From Limnephilus marmoratus (lineage: Eukaryota > Arthropoda > Insecta > Trichoptera > Limnephilidae), in assembly GCA_917880885.1 (NCBI GenBank), contig OU862928.1, positions 39,606,962 to 39,670,961 on the forward strand: a stretch of DNA of 64,000 nt, given 5' to 3'. The notes under the pieces were generated by a model, which saw only the letters and a list, made by a program, of their open reading frames with translations, ran no database searches and was not told where the DNA came from. Of the stretch, positions 1 through 10,460 are shown in pieces (positions within the stretch are counted from its first letter, which is position 1; each line of letters begins with the position of its first letter). A program made the translations under genes and the position numbers.

Positions 1-410
1 GATCAGAACAAAATACCAAAAATATTTTTGGATATTTTCGAATTGTTTTCAAGAAAACTTTCGTTATTTTTCATGATGCCTAAGAATTTATTATTAAGTC
101 TTGAAAGTCCCCAAATGTAACGAAAAACAAGTTTAAGTACCCTTTTTAAAATGTTACTTGATGGCTGATTATAATAAATTTAATACGCTTTTTGACATTT
201 ATGCGATTCCTTTAAGTGTTTTTGTAACCGGTGACCCAAAACAATAAGGAAATTGTTTTTTTTTTATAAAAAATATAATTTCTCGCATATTTATTTAAAA
301 AACATGATATTTAATAAAAACATTTACATAGAGTATATACATTAAATCACCACACTAAGCGGTTGCTGCTTCATTGTAACTAATAAAGGATAATTACTTA
401 TATAAAGTCT
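1..410. other. AT-rich stretch, nothing recognised
   Basis: No reading frame, tandem repeat or element end could be recognised here. It is the left flank of the foldback hAT MITE that begins at 419. Confidence 0.6.
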
Positions 411-418
411 ATTGTAAG

Positions 419-719
419 CAGTGGCGGCTCGTGACTTTTGGGTGTGCTAGAGTTCTGATATTTAAAAAAATGTCATTATTGATGTTGTTGTAGCCGAAAA
501 AATTTTTTATTTTTTTTTTGAAAATCAGTTTTTTGTATGAAAAATATCAGGAAGTTTTCAGTTTGGCGGTGCGCCGCACCGATTTCCTGAAAAATCTTCA
601 TACAAAACACCGATTTTTGAAAAAAAAAAAAAAATTATTTTTCGCATACGACAACATCCATGATGCCATGTTTTTAATATCAGCACCCTAGCACACCCAA
701 AAGTCACGAGCCGCCACTG
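419..719. mobile_element. Foldback hAT-type MITE
   Basis: A 301-bp near-perfect palindrome. Both ends read cagtggcggctcgtgacttt on opposite strands, and the arms stay complementary almost to a GC-rich centre (567-581, cggtgcgccgcaccg). The 8-bp sequence attgtaag lies directly outside both ends (411-418 and 720-727), the TSD length expected of hAT transposases. It has no coding capacity, so it would need a transposase supplied from elsewhere. The 32-bp terminal identity suggests a fairly recent insertion. Confidence 0.9.
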
Positions 720-890
720 ATTGTAAGCATTTTCACAACATAAGCAACATTTTCCGGTTGCTGTGGTGGTAGTAGGAGATTTTCAAATATTGTCCGGTTA
801 TTCGTAACCCAGGAATATATTACTTTCTTTTTAAAGAAAAATTAAAGAAAAAAAACGATTTAGTAAAGAAACATTTATTTATTTACGCCT

Positions 891-1161
891 TTACAACATG
901 CTGAAAATTACGGAGCATTTACAACATGCTGAAAATTACGGAGCATTTACAACATGCTGAAAATTACGGAGCATTAACAACATGCTGAAAATTACGGAGC
1001 ATTTACAACATGCTGAAAATTACGGAGCATTTACAACATGCTGAAAATTACGGAGCATTTACAACACGCTGAAAATTACGGAGCATTTACAACATGCTGA
1101 AAATTACGGAGCATTTACAACATGCTGAAAATTACGGAGCATTTACAACATGCTGAAAATT
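891..1161. repeat. 28-bp minisatellite
   Basis: Nine complete 28-bp units start at 901 and every 28 bases after, each reading ctgaaaattacggagcattt plus acaacatg, with a partial unit at each end. Only single-base differences are seen, such as catta near 972 and cacg near 1067, so the array is young or homogenised. There are no unique spacers between units. Confidence 0.95.
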
Positions 1162-1229
1162 GGAAAATTAACACTAGAAAGGACAAAAAGACGTGCGAAA
1201 GAATTCATTGTAAAACTTACATAATTTTT

Positions 1230-1402
1230 TTAAATGCGTGCATGCATGCACACATAAGTATATGGATGCATAAATTCATGCGCATATAAAGATATACATG
1301 TGTAATTGTGTATGCATACATTTATATACTTTTACATACGTATACATGTACACATACATTCACATATACACGTACACTTACGCGTACATGTATACATATT
1401 AT
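1230..1402. repeat. Alternating purine-pyrimidine, low-complexity tract
   Basis: The tract is dominated by tgca, acat, gtat and cgta tetranucleotides, largely alternating purine and pyrimidine. Short frames in it (for example at 1306) are rich in His, Ile and Tyr only because of this composition and are not taken as coding. Confidence 0.7.
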
Positions 1403-1404
1403 AT

Positions 1405-1545
1405 ACGGGAGATTTTTTCAATGTAGACGAGTGTTTCAGGCTAATAATCAATATATATTATAAAAGAAAGTCCAAAAAAACGTGCGGAACGCAAAAACTC
1501 AGAAACGAGTGTCGGTACGATCAAGAGAGTTACATGGTATGGTAG
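1405..1545 (+). repeat. Headless fragment of the SINE found at 3807
   Basis: The stretch beginning gggagattttttcaatgtag (about 1406) is nearly the same as the sequence that follows the tRNA-like head at 3807-3880. Here the tRNA-like part is absent, so this reads as a 5'-truncated copy or a recombined remnant. Confidence 0.5.
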
Positions 1546-1546
1546 A

Positions 1547-3569
1547 TCTCTATCCCCCCTAGGGAATAAGGGTATTCGTTTTTACCTAAAGGGCTTACTT
1601 TTGAAGATATAAGGGCTGAAAGATCTAAGAAGACTCTAGACATTTCAAGAAGAGTCTGGAAGATTCCGGAAACTTCTAGAAAATTCGATAAAACTCTGGA
1701 ATGTTCTGGAAGAAATAGAGGATTATTTCAGCGAGTCTAGAAGGTTCCGGAGAGTTCAAGAAGGTTCGATAAAGCTGTAGGAAGTCCTAGAAGGTTCGAT
1801 AGGGCTGAACAAAGTTCTGGAAGGAGTGGCGGAGTATGTCGGTGAGTCTAGAAGGTTCGATAAAGCTGTACAAAGTTCTGGAAGGTGTGGCGGAGTATGT
1901 CGGTGAGTCTAGAAGGTTCCGGAAAGTTCTAGGAGGTTCGATAAAGCTGTAGAAAGTTCTAGAAGGTTCCTTAAGGCTGTAGCTTGCTTTTGAAGTTCTG
2001 TAGAAAGTTCTGAAAGGAGTAGAGGAGTGTGTCGGTGTGTCTAGAAGGTTCCGGAAAATTCTAGAAGATTCCACAATGTGTAGGAAGTTCTAGAAGGTTC
2101 GATAAAGCCGTACAAAGTTCTGGAAGGAGTGGCGGAGTAAGTCGGTGATGAGTCTAGAAGGTTCTGGAAAGTTCTGGAAGGTTCGATAAAGCTGTAGAAA
2201 GAAACAAAATATTTCAAAAGCCTGTAGAAAGTTCTGAAAGGAGTGGAGAAGTGTGTCGGTGTGTCTAGAAGGTCCCGGAAAATTCTAGCAGGTTCCATAA
2301 AGCTGTAGGAAGTTCTAGAAGGTTCGATAGAGCTGTACAAAGTTCTGGAAGGAGTGGCGGAGTATGTCGGTGAGCCTAGAAGGTTCCGGAAAGTTCTAGA
2401 AGGTTTGATAAAGCTGTAGAACGATCTAGGAGTGGAGGAGTGTGTTGGTGTGTGTAGAAGTTTCCGGAAAATTCATGAAGATTCCACGAAGCTGTAGAAA
2501 GTTCTAGAAGGTTCGATAAAACTGTCCAAAGTTCTGGAAGGAGTGGCGGAGTAAGTCGGTGAGTCTAGAAGGTTCCGGAAAGTTCTAGAAGGTTCGATAA
2601 AATTGTACAAAGTTCTGAAAGGAATGGTGGAATATGTCGGAGGGTTTAGAAGTTTCCGGAAAGTTCTTTAAGGTTCGATAAAGCTATAGAATGTTCTGGA
2701 AGGAGTAACGGAACACGTCAGTGAGTTTAGAAGGTTCCGGAAAGTTCTACAAGGTTCAGTAAAGCTGTATAAAGTTCTGGGAGGAGTGGCGGAGTATGTC
2801 GGTGAGTCTAGAAGTTTCCGAAAAGTTCTACAAGGTTCGATAAAGCTGTAGAAAAATCTTTAAGGAGTGGCAAAGTATGTCGGTAAGTCTAGAATGTTCC
2901 GAAAAGTTCTAGAAATTTCGATAAAGCTGTAGAAAGTTCGGAAAGGAGTGACGGAGTACGTCGGTGAGTCTACAAAGTTCCTGAATTCTAGACGTTTCGA
3001 TAAAGCTGTTAAAAGTTCTGGAAGGAGTGGCGGAGTACGTCGGTGAGTTTCGAAGGTTCCGAAAAGTACAAGAAGGTTCGATAAAGCTCTAGAAAGTTCT
3101 GTAAGGAGCGATTGAGTATGTCGTCTCGGATTGAGTATGTCATCTCGGAACATTCCAGAATGTTCCGAGATGTTCTGGAATGTTCGGGAATAGGGTAGAA
3201 CGTTCAGGAATATACCGGAATAGCCCAGATAATTGTGGAACATTCCAGAACACTCTTGAATATTGTGGAATGATCTGGAACATTATTCTGGAACATTTGA
3301 AGTTTTTTTTGTATGGGGCTACCCATATGGGGTATATAAAGCAAGATCCGTCGTGGATTCGAACGTTAATTCAATCTCACATCAACTCCATGAGCGATGT
3401 CAGACACCCCGGTCAGAGTATTTGAGAGCATTCCACAACGTTCCAGAACATCCCAGAACCTTCTGGAAAATTGTCGAATGTTCAAAAATAGGGAATCGGG
3501 AACATCAATGTGAAACATTCCAGAACACTCTCGAATGTTTTCCTGAGCGAAGCCGGGTAACCCAGCTAG
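1547..3569 (+). mobile_element. Helitron-like element carrying heat-shock-element-like arrays
   Basis: The right end reads ccgggtaacccagctag followed by T, the CTAG-before-T terminus of insect Helitrons. The left end can be placed at TCTCTATCC after A. The interior is a tandem array of ~80-bp units (1740-3125) followed by two clusters rich in ttccagaa, ttctggaa and ttccgaga. A shorter copy lies in reverse at 19897-20136 and shares the left ~100 bp, which supports the left boundary. No transposase is present, so it is non-autonomous. The Helitron assignment rests on the ends only; an unrelated satellite next to a Helitron end is the alternative. Confidence 0.6.
1740..3125. repeat. ~80-bp minisatellite of TTCnnGAA motifs
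   Basis: About 16 diverged units follow the pattern ggttccggaaagttctagaa, ggttcgataaagctgt, acaaagttctggaagg, agtggcggagtatgtcggtg, agtctagaa. Within each unit GAA and TTC triplets alternate every 5 bp; for example GAA 2379-2381, TTC 2384-2386, GAA 2389-2391, TTC 2394-2396, GAA 2399-2401. This is the published heat-shock-element pattern of inverted nGAAn pentamers. The frames on the minus strand (1787-2340, 2860-3243) are translations of the repeat and are not genes. Confidence 0.85.
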
Positions 3570-3806
3570 TTATTACATATAATAATTGTTACCCTTTGTG
3601 CTATGCATAAAAATCTTGTCTAAAGCATTAGTTTATCAATTAAAAATAATAATTAACATTTGACGAGTTAAAGTATTTCACCAAAAAAAGTAGACATAAT
3701 CTGTCTCGGCGCCACCTAGAAGGTTTGAAGGTGGAAAAATGTAATAAGCAGTAATTGTTGAATAAAACACTAGTATATATTGAATTATTTGGCAGGTAGG
3801 AGATAA

Positions 3807-3945
3807 GCCGACGTAGCTCAGCGGATAAGAGCAGTTGATCAGAAATCAGAAGGACGCGGATTCGAGTCCCGTCGGCGGCATGTATCTTTTCTTGGGAGAT
3901 TTTTTCAATGTAGATGAGCGTTTCAGGTGAATAATTATTACTTAT
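3807..3945 (+). repeat. tRNA-headed SINE
   Basis: Positions 3807-3880 fold like a tRNA. The acceptor strands gccgacg and cggcggc pair at 6 of 7 positions, a GCTC/GAGC D stem is present, and the B box reads ggattcgagtcc. The anticodon loop tcagaaa lacks the usual U33 and there is no long variable arm, so I prefer a SINE head over a working tRNA. The following gggagattttttcaatgtag is shared with 1405. Confidence 0.6.
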
Positions 3946-4059
3946 AATAATTTATTGTTAAATTTACATATATCCTCACATATATTAACAAAGTAATCAC
4001 TTTGATTTGCTATTTTTGAATGTAGCTGTACCTTTGTGGTTATCCTTTATAAATGAATG

Positions 4060-4380
4060 TACTTAACAATATTTATTTTTTTGGACCAATAAATTATTTT
4101 ATATACGCCGACCGGTTTCGGACCAACGGTTCCTTCCACAGGGCAAAATATATGAACATTACAATACAAAGCAATAGGTTAACGTGATACATTACTAAGG
4201 TGGGGGTGTGTCTAGTTACTACTAGTGAAGAGTGGGGGGAGGAGACAGAACGGACGGTGACTGGGAATATGTGTAAAATGGGACTGTAAGATATTTTTTG
4301 TTTCCCCCCCCCCCCCCCGCCACAACACTTAGTACGATTATTATGTTCACCCATTGTTTTGTAATCTCAAGTTAACATAT
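4060..4380 (-). repeat. Unclassified repeat with GAAACC hairpin terminus
   Basis: On the minus strand, ggaacc-gtt-ggtcc forms a short hairpin followed by gaaaccggtc, a layout common at the 3' ends of insect retroelements. A C-tract lies at 4305-4318. The 86-codon minus frame (4094-4354) resembles nothing I know and contains the homopolymer, so it is not called. Family unknown. Confidence 0.3.
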
Positions 4381-4424
4381 TTGCTCGGAAGAAGGAACAA
4401 GGAACGGTTGATCCTGCATTCTGG

Positions 4425-4497
4425 AAATGCAATGTGCAATCTCTCTGGCTTCAGGAGGTATAGAGCCGTTGGGACTCTTGTGTGATACTCACATTAA
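4425..4497 (+). repeat. SINE1 3'-end fragment
   Basis: Resembles the last ~70 bp of SINE1: a ctctggcttcaggaggta segment, then ttgggactcttgtg, then A-rich sequence. Compare 55210-55290. Confidence 0.55.
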
Positions 4498-4499
4498 AA

Positions 4500-4893
4500 A
4501 AAGAAAATATATCTACAAATAATAATTAACAATGATTCTCAGGCCATCCTGTATAAAAACTAGTATTTCGATTCGGATAAAGATCTTGGACACTTTTTCT
4601 TTCTTTAAAATGTCGGCTGTCCACTGCGCCTTGTGCTGTGTGCTGTGTCCACCTGTGGAACACAAGACACTCAATACAGCCTTATTAAAGCCTTTAAAAC
4701 CGACCTTGAGCTTTGTCCGACCAATCAAGCCTCCAACCGGATCATTTTTTTGTAAAAAGGATTGCAGAATGAGAATGGATGCCCTTAATCAAACCTTTTA
4801 CAAATTTCACTACAGATTTGTTAATCTTTGGTGTCAATTTAGCAGACAATATTTTTTATGTGAAACACAAGAGTACGAACTGCTATCAACTTT
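4500..4893. other. Unassigned stretch with one unrecognised frame
   Basis: A 126-codon plus frame (4532-4912) runs into the SINE1 head at its end. It is Cys-rich near residues 28-40, but I recognise no domain and see no splice or promoter context. It overlaps a shorter minus frame. I do not call a gene. Confidence 0.4.
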
Positions 4894-5292
4894 GACGGCC
4901 AGCGTAGTCTAACGGCTTTTACTCGCAATCCGAAGGTCGCGGGATCGATCCCGGCGTGGACAAATAAATGTTATTTGATTTTGTGTTATTTCACAATTAA
5001 TTAATTAAAAATAATATATAGTATATTTGAGGCACGTTCCAGAGTGGAAGATACTCTCAGTGTAGGACCACCATTCAGAATTGAAACGTTGCGCGTTGCT
5101 TGAAATGGCTTTAGGCGTGTTTGCTGACCAGATTTGAATAGCCAGGTACTTTCCTACCTTCCTCTTCCCCATCTCCTTCCCTTCCCCACTACCTTCAGCG
5201 TCACAACATACCCCCATTGGGGATGCAATAGACTCACTGGCTCCAGATGGGAGCAGCTGGGACTATTGTGAGGTATTCATATAAAAATTTAA
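4894..5292 (+). mobile_element. SINE1, near full length
   Basis: The tRNA-like head lies at 4894-4961 (A-box region tagtctaacggc, B box gggatcgatccc). The body has the SINE1 landmarks in order: ttatttgatt, a caattaatta block, gtatatttgaggcacgttcc, ccaccattcagaattgaaac, agccaggtac, a C/T-rich block, and a terminal gactattgtgaggtattc before an A-rich tail. Other copies or parts lie at 8664, 20501, 24640/25327, 28375, 52098, 54877, 59955 and 60574. Confidence 0.85.
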
Positions 5293-5548
5293 AAAAAACT
5301 ATCCGGATCCAGTGGAACTATTGCACTTTCAATCGGAGATGTCATAGTCGTTATTTCGACTTGTTCGAGATACCGCACAGCAGCACAGATTTTCTAGCAC
5401 AGCATAACATGATAAGAGTAGGAATGGTGCTATGCATAGAATGAAATTTTTAATAGACCATTGGACCTCTATGACCGGTCAGAGGCTGTTGAGATGAATA
5501 ATTGCTCACCTACAATTGGAATCATCACCATATTGAAAATGTAAGGTG

Positions 5549-6020
5549 CCTATATCCAATTCGGTCACTTTTAACCGTATCGACTAAGAACTACCAAAAT
5601 TATCTTCAGTTTTCTTAACGCACATATTATTGGCTACTATCTTTATATATGATTGCAAGAAAGAAAAAAAGATGCAAACCCGAACTAAATGCTATCTAGA
5701 TAGTGCCTGGATAAATTTGTATCCATTTTATTTTTTATATGCGACATCTATTGACTTTTTTCTGCAAGTCTAGAATAAAAACTTATTTTTATTTTTAACT
5801 TTATGAGTAAAACCTCAAATTGTAATATTTAATTAAATGAAGACAATATTAGCGAAATTCAATTAAAAATCTGGAGACAGAAAAAGATATTGGCACCTCT
5901 GGAACTCGAACCCAGGACCTTCTGCTTTCATGGTAACAGCTCTACCAACTGAGCTAAGGTGTCTATATTCAATTCGGTCACTTTTAACTGTATCATACTT
6001 CGGCTAAGAACTACCAACAT
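5549..6020 (-). mobile_element. SINE2 copy with tRNA-like head and flanking direct repeat
   Basis: The head on the minus strand (5892-5963, 72 nt) has acceptor strands gacacct/aggtgcc (6 of 7 paired), a D arm gctc-agttggta-gagc and a T arm ctggg-ttcgagt-tccag. The anticodon loop is degenerate. The body, running towards lower coordinates, includes attttactcataaag and gcagaaaaaagtcaatagat, shared with 15100, 35935 and 40260. About 70 bp around cattcggtcacttttaac is repeated directly at 5549-5620 and 5958-6020, suggesting a tandem or dimeric SINE. Confidence 0.65.
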
Positions 6021-6035
6021 TATCTTTATCAAAAA

Positions 6036-6562
6036 CTAGCTGGTCCCCGGCATGCGTTGCTATGCCATTTAATAAAAAAATTGATTCTCCCTGCGTGTCC
6101 TTTTCCATTCGTCCCGTTCCCCTTCCGCCTCCCCTTCCTCTCCCGCGTCCCCTTTCCCTCTCGCGTTCCCACTCGGATTCCTCCATCTTATCTCTCCCCC
6201 TCTTTTCCTCGTCCTGCGAACCCCCCTCCCCCCTCCCAGATTCCCCTCCCCGTCACGGGTTCCCCCCCCCCTCCCGTGAATCCCTTATCCGAGTTCCCCA
6301 CCCCCACTCGCATTACATTTAGTCCCGGTACATTCAGTATTCAAACAGCACGTATGCCATCCACTGCAATTTTTTAAAACAAATTTCATAATGCCATAGC
6401 TCACCAGTAGTAGTATACAAACCTTGTCCTGACAATAACGAACATACAAAAAAAATAATTATCCAATTTGGTGCAGTCGTTCGGAAGTTATGCGCGTACA
6501 TACATTTCAGCGATTCATTTTTATTTATATATACAGAAGATAGAAGATAGATAGATAGATAG
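6036..6562 (-). mobile_element. Non-autonomous Helitron (H1)
   Basis: Seen on the plus strand as A|ctagctggtccccggcatgc at the left (the Helitron 3' end, CTAG before T on the minus strand). The right end has the conserved cagcgattcatttttattta and runs into a short (GATA)n. The interior has the family's C/T-rich block and ttcagtattcaaacagcacg. Frames reading Pro/Ser/Arg-rich peptides (6057-6377) come from the C/T-rich block and are not genes. Related copies: 32982, 41464, 52545, 55921, 61247. Confidence 0.75.
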
Positions 6563-6564
6563 AT

Positions 6565-6950
6565 AAATTTGTTTTTTTTTTAGATTCATTCTTCGAATAT
6601 AAGGTAGACAAGCGATATCCACAATAATAGTTCTCTAAATGATATCTACGTATTGATAATTGGTCGGGCAAACTATAACGATTCAACCCCTCCCCGACGG
6701 ATTATGCAGATAAAACTATATACCAAGAATGTTGCCTCTTACTTATTTGGGTAAAAAAAGTGAAGGTAGTTCTAGAAATTGGTCGCCAGAGAAGAAAAAA
6801 TGACGTAAGACCGCCATTTAAAAGGTGCAAAAATCACAAAACTCATTACTGTATTATGGTAATGATGATTTTCCAAGAAACACCGACCAACATAAAATAA
6901 GAGGAAAATGTTGCATTTATTTTAGATTTTCACGGCTTTTAGCTTTATGT
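6565..6950. other. Unassigned stretch
   Basis: No coding frame or repeat match to other parts of the window was noticed. Confidence 0.4.
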
Positions 6951-7140
6951 ATGATTTGAAACTCGATGAAACGAAATATAGCAACACTTAAAAGAGACAA
7001 ACACATCTATAGGATTTAGCCTGCGAGAGAATGAGATAGTATAATCGGTCTCCTCTTTGTGCGTTGGTTCATAGCCTCCCCACTTTTGTTTACTTTAGTT
7101 TTCTGAAGGTGTTCTTCTACCGTATGTGAACTGTACACTC
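6951..7140 (-). repeat. Repeat R4, copy 1
   Basis: Shares, in inverse orientation, the segment with gtggggaggctacg, gagaccgatta, ttgtctctttttag and atcgagtttcaaatcac that also lies at 22195-22405 and 41118-41345. No coding capacity; class unknown. Confidence 0.7.
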
Positions 7141-7159
7141 TGCTTTACTTCTATTACTG

Positions 7160-7450
7160 TTCTTTAATAATAATAATAATTGGATACTTTATAGAGCGCC
7201 GTTTTTGTGAAAAATCACCTCAAGGGCGCTTTACAATTTATTATGAATCTTAGGCTCTATCTAATTTTATTATTTACAAATAGATACAGAAATATACTTA
7301 CCTGCAGGACACTTCCGATAAAACACACTTTAATATAAAGTTTATGCTTGGAGAAGATCCGACTTTGCACGTGGAGGACATTATATTCAAAACACTGGAC
7401 ATTGCATGACTTTACCCTTGCTACCCTCATCACTGTTGGTTTTACATATA
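7160..7450. repeat. Repeat shared with 48595-48900, possible gene fragment
   Basis: Starts with (ATA)n tggata and shares about 200 bp with the 48.6-kb copy. On the plus strand both encode a similar peptide (LGED-T/P-LH-EDIIFKTLD), broken here by a frame disruption after LD. On the minus strand both keep a perfect splice-donor-like AG|GTAAGTAT. It could be a captured exon or an element of unknown class. Confidence 0.45.
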
Positions 7451-7608
7451 TATTTATAAGATAATAATGCCACAGTTGTGTTAATGTTTATTTTGAATGT
7501 CTGGAAAATTTTAAGAATTTGCTTTATTTTTACACACTTAGTAATTTACAATATTGCGAGCCGTAAAGGCAAAGGTGAAAGGTTTTTTTTTTTTTCTTTA
7601 TTTCTTAA

Positions 7609-8320
7609 CCCATTGGCCACAGAATTAATGAGCAAAAAAATTGGCCTACGCCACTGAATTAATTTTGTACCAAAATTGAAAACCTTCATTGGTGTACTAA
7701 ATCTATTGCAACTTTTAAACCATATATTCAAATGAAATAATTTCTTTAAATTTATTTACATATTCCATTAAGGCAAAGAAAAAAATTAAAATAAAATTTA
7801 AAAAAATATTAAAATATGAGTAAATAAGGATACAAATATAACGTTATCTTTTTTCGTAAGTTTTTTTTCCACAATTTTATTCAAAAAGTTACAAAAAAAC
7901 TTAATATTCATAAATCGAACAATAATAATTTTTGTTTTTTACATACATGTGTACTCATAACTAATAAAATAATTTGGTATGATAGTCCTCAAAGCAATCA
8001 GGGACGTTCAGGGTCACTACCAAAAGTCTAGAACCACTCGCAATTTTGAACAAATTAAATGGCGGCTGGCAGCATACAAAACTTGGAACACAAATATCAG
8101 GGAAAAAACATAAGAAACATTTTATTGCTAATTTATTCTACGAAATGAATTATTAATTACCTACAGAATGTTCGGCAATTAAAATTTTATTAAAAAATGT
8201 CATTTTTGAGCTCGTTTTCCGTTTTTTGGCGGACCTACTCTAGCCCGTCAGCGTGCCGGGGTTTGTGGTTAAGTACCTGAGTTGACACCCGGCAGGCTGC
8301 CGGGGTTTGTGGCCAATGGG
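7609..8320. mobile_element. piggyBac-type MITE
   Basis: Inverted ends cccattggccaca (from 7609) and tgtggccaatggg (to 8320) are flanked by TTAA on both sides (7605-7608 and 8321-8324), the obligate piggyBac target. The 712-bp interior has no transposase; a 61-codon frame at the left is not conserved. Confidence 0.88.
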
Positions 8321-8440
8321 TTAATACTGCTCTAAGCTGTGTTATGCTCTCTTTCTGACAATTATTTTCCTTGTTTATGAGAAAAGTGTTACAATGGAGC
8401 TAACAGAGGTACCTAGATTTTAAAATTATCTCAGTATGTG

Positions 8441-8665
8441 CAGGGGTGCCCGGGTTCATGGGATGAGGTTTGTCTAGGTCTGATGACCAGGACACACTGA
8501 ACCCCAGATTCCTACCTACCCCTTAAACTCTTTTCCTTCCCAGAACTCTCCTCTCTTTCCTTTCCCTAAAAAACCCTCCACACAGCATCCCCAAAGATGA
8601 CATAGGCCCTCAGGGAAATTATTTTCCTCAGGGCCTCCTGTGTGGAGCTCATGTAAAAAAAAAGG
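8441..8665 (+). mobile_element. SINE3 copy with LINE-A-like tail
   Basis: Begins gtgcccgggttcatgggatg and ends with the tail ctccacacagcatccccaaa ... ctgtgtggagctcatg plus poly-A (8572-8662). The same body lies at 16830 (-), 21700, 36722, 40768 (-), 48145 and 59385. The tail is shared with the LINE-A copies. Confidence 0.75.
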
Positions 8666-8835
8666 TAAAAGGCCACCATTCAAAACATTACATTAAATGA
8701 TTTTAGCTATGTTTTGTGATCTGATCCAACAGCCAGGTACTTTTCAATTTCCTATTCATTCCTTTAATTGTGATGACATAATTCCGCTAGCTCTAGGCTG
8801 ATGGAACACTAGTGCGAAATCACATGAAAAAATTA
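8664..8835 (+). repeat. SINE1 3' half, diverged
   Basis: Landmarks ggccaccattcaaaac, agccaggtacttt and ctagctctaggctgatgg correspond to the last half of SINE1. It lies directly after the SINE3 poly-A. Confidence 0.55.
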
Positions 8836-9177
8836 ACACATTTCAAAATATTTTCCACCAAAACTTCCTAACACGGAAAGCAAATAAATAAAAAACAGAA
8901 AGAATTCCTTTTAAATTGCAATAAAAATCTTTGAAAAATGACGCATAATTAACAAAATACTTTGCGTCATAAACAATATGTTAATTAATTAATATCAATA
9001 TAGGTATTTTAAATTCATCAATAGACAAAAAGCATTGAGTTCTTTTGCCCCAACGTTTTAAAAGCCTGGGAGCTGTTTTGGGTATTCAGGTTTATATTGT
9101 TGTTTAAAATGTCAAACACGTAAGTTAATGGTGGTTGTTAAATAACGAATTATGGTACAATGTTGAAACCACATAAG
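8836..9177. other. AT-rich, nothing recognised
   Basis: No coding or repeat structure beyond AT-richness. Confidence 0.5.
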
Positions 9178-10232
9178 AGAAACGGTTGCGCGGTCCGTTT
9201 CATAGAAATCTTAATTTTGGATTTGAGGCTAAAATGCCCAACCAAACTGAAAAACTGTTTTTGTAATCAAATTTATAATATAGTATGTCATTTGGTGTGC
9301 CAAATATCTAGTACAGATATGCAGGTACTACTTTATTAATTTGTGTTTTAAATTATTGAAACATAGGCCATTATAAATTTCAATATTTTATTATTTTAAA
9401 GGCAACTTGGTCAATTATTTTTGAGTAAATGATTAATGCTTAAACAAATAATTTTACGCTATTATAAAAATATGAAGGAATAATTAAAAATAAATATATT
9501 GTTAAAAAAGCATTTTGATGGGCGTAAATTTAAATTATAAATTACGTATTACGACGAACAAAAATTTGTCGTATATGAATTAAAATTACTACCCATGAAA
9601 AGCATTTTTTACAAAACGAGGGTTGTCCGTAAAATAAGGTCGCGAGGAATGATTTTACGCGCAATCCGGCAACACTGGCGTGTAGCCTGGTTGCCCCTTG
9701 CCAGATCCCCACCACGCTGCACCCTCTGTGATGCTTAGTCTCGGCGTGGCAGCCGTTCGCGATGGAGCTTTGAGCGATGGAGTGAATTACGTTCTATAAT
9801 TAGTTTTTTTAAGAATCGCAGAGAGTGCAGCGTGGTGAGGATTTTGCGTAGAGGAATCGGGCTACACGCCAGTGTTGCCAGATCTCGCGTAAAATTGTTC
9901 CTCGCGACCGCTGCACGTTGGAAACCTTATTTTACGGATAGCCCTCGTATTTATATTTTGTTCATTATATTAACACGATACATAAGGCAAAACATATTTT
10001 TTTAATAATTATAATTAAATCATAAAAAAAATCCAAAATTGAATTCTTTAATTACCTGTATATAATCATTTAAAACAAAAATTTATAAAATAGCACATAT
10101 CATTACCAGGTATTTGATATAACGTTTGATTAAAAATTAATTAGGTATGGAGATTTTTTGGATATTTTGGCCTCAAATTCAAGTTTTGTTTGAAAAAGGC
10201 CACACGGCCGGTAACCGCTCAATGGCGGAGGA
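9178..10232. mobile_element. AT1, AT-rich element with long degenerate inverted ends
   Basis: The left ~200 bp (gcgcggtccg, ggatttgaggctaaaatg) and the right ~200 bp (ttttggcctcaaattcaag, gccggtaaccgctc) are inverted, diverged copies of each other. Two further copies are recognised around 37740-39113 and 60950-63840. A separate MITE (9617-9947) is inserted in the middle. No transposase; class unknown. Confidence 0.5.
9617..9947. mobile_element. MITE nested in AT1
   Basis: 331 bp with inverted ends cgagggttgtccgtaaaata and tattttacggatagccctcg (two mismatches). Inner arms also match (ctggcgtgtagcc/ggctacacgccag; gcagcgtggtgagg/ccaccacgctgc). GC-rich compared with its AT1 host. The TSD is not clear, so the superfamily is left open. 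Confidence 0.75.
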
Positions 10233-10236
10233 CATA

Positions 10237-10460
10237 TTTGTCCTGATATTAAAACTACAAAATATTATTTGTCCTGATATTAAAACTACAAAATATTATT
10301 TGTCCTGATATTAAAACTACAAAATATTATTTGTCCTGATATTAAAACTACAAAATATTATTTGTCCTGATATTAAAACTACAAAATATTATTTGTCCTG
10401 ATATTAAAACTACAAAATATTATTTGTCCTGATATTAAAACTACAAAATATTATTTGTAG
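10237..10460. repeat. 31-bp minisatellite
   Basis: Seven full units start every 31 bases from 10237, each tttgtcctgatattaaaact plus acaaaatatta, virtually identical, with a broken eighth. No spacers. It abuts the right end of AT1. Confidence 0.95.

Noticed and set aside
891..1161. Possible CRISPR array (28-bp regularly repeated)
   Set aside because: Units are directly adjacent with no variable spacers, and the window is eukaryotic. The same applies to the 31-bp array at 10237.
1787..3243. Minus-strand frames with repeated FRTFYSFIEPSRTF
   Set aside because: Translations of the ~80-bp minisatellite, interrupted and in shifting frames.
3807..3880. Functional tRNA gene
   Set aside because: The anticodon loop lacks U33, a stem mismatch is present, and the downstream sequence is a dispersed repeat, so a SINE head is more likely. 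The same reasoning applies to 5892-5963 and 40485-40557.
6057..6377. Pro/Ser/Arg-rich frames, also at 32963-33481, 52410-52897, 55861-56205 and 61268-61551
   Set aside because: All come from the C/T-rich block of H1-family Helitrons and differ in frame between copies.
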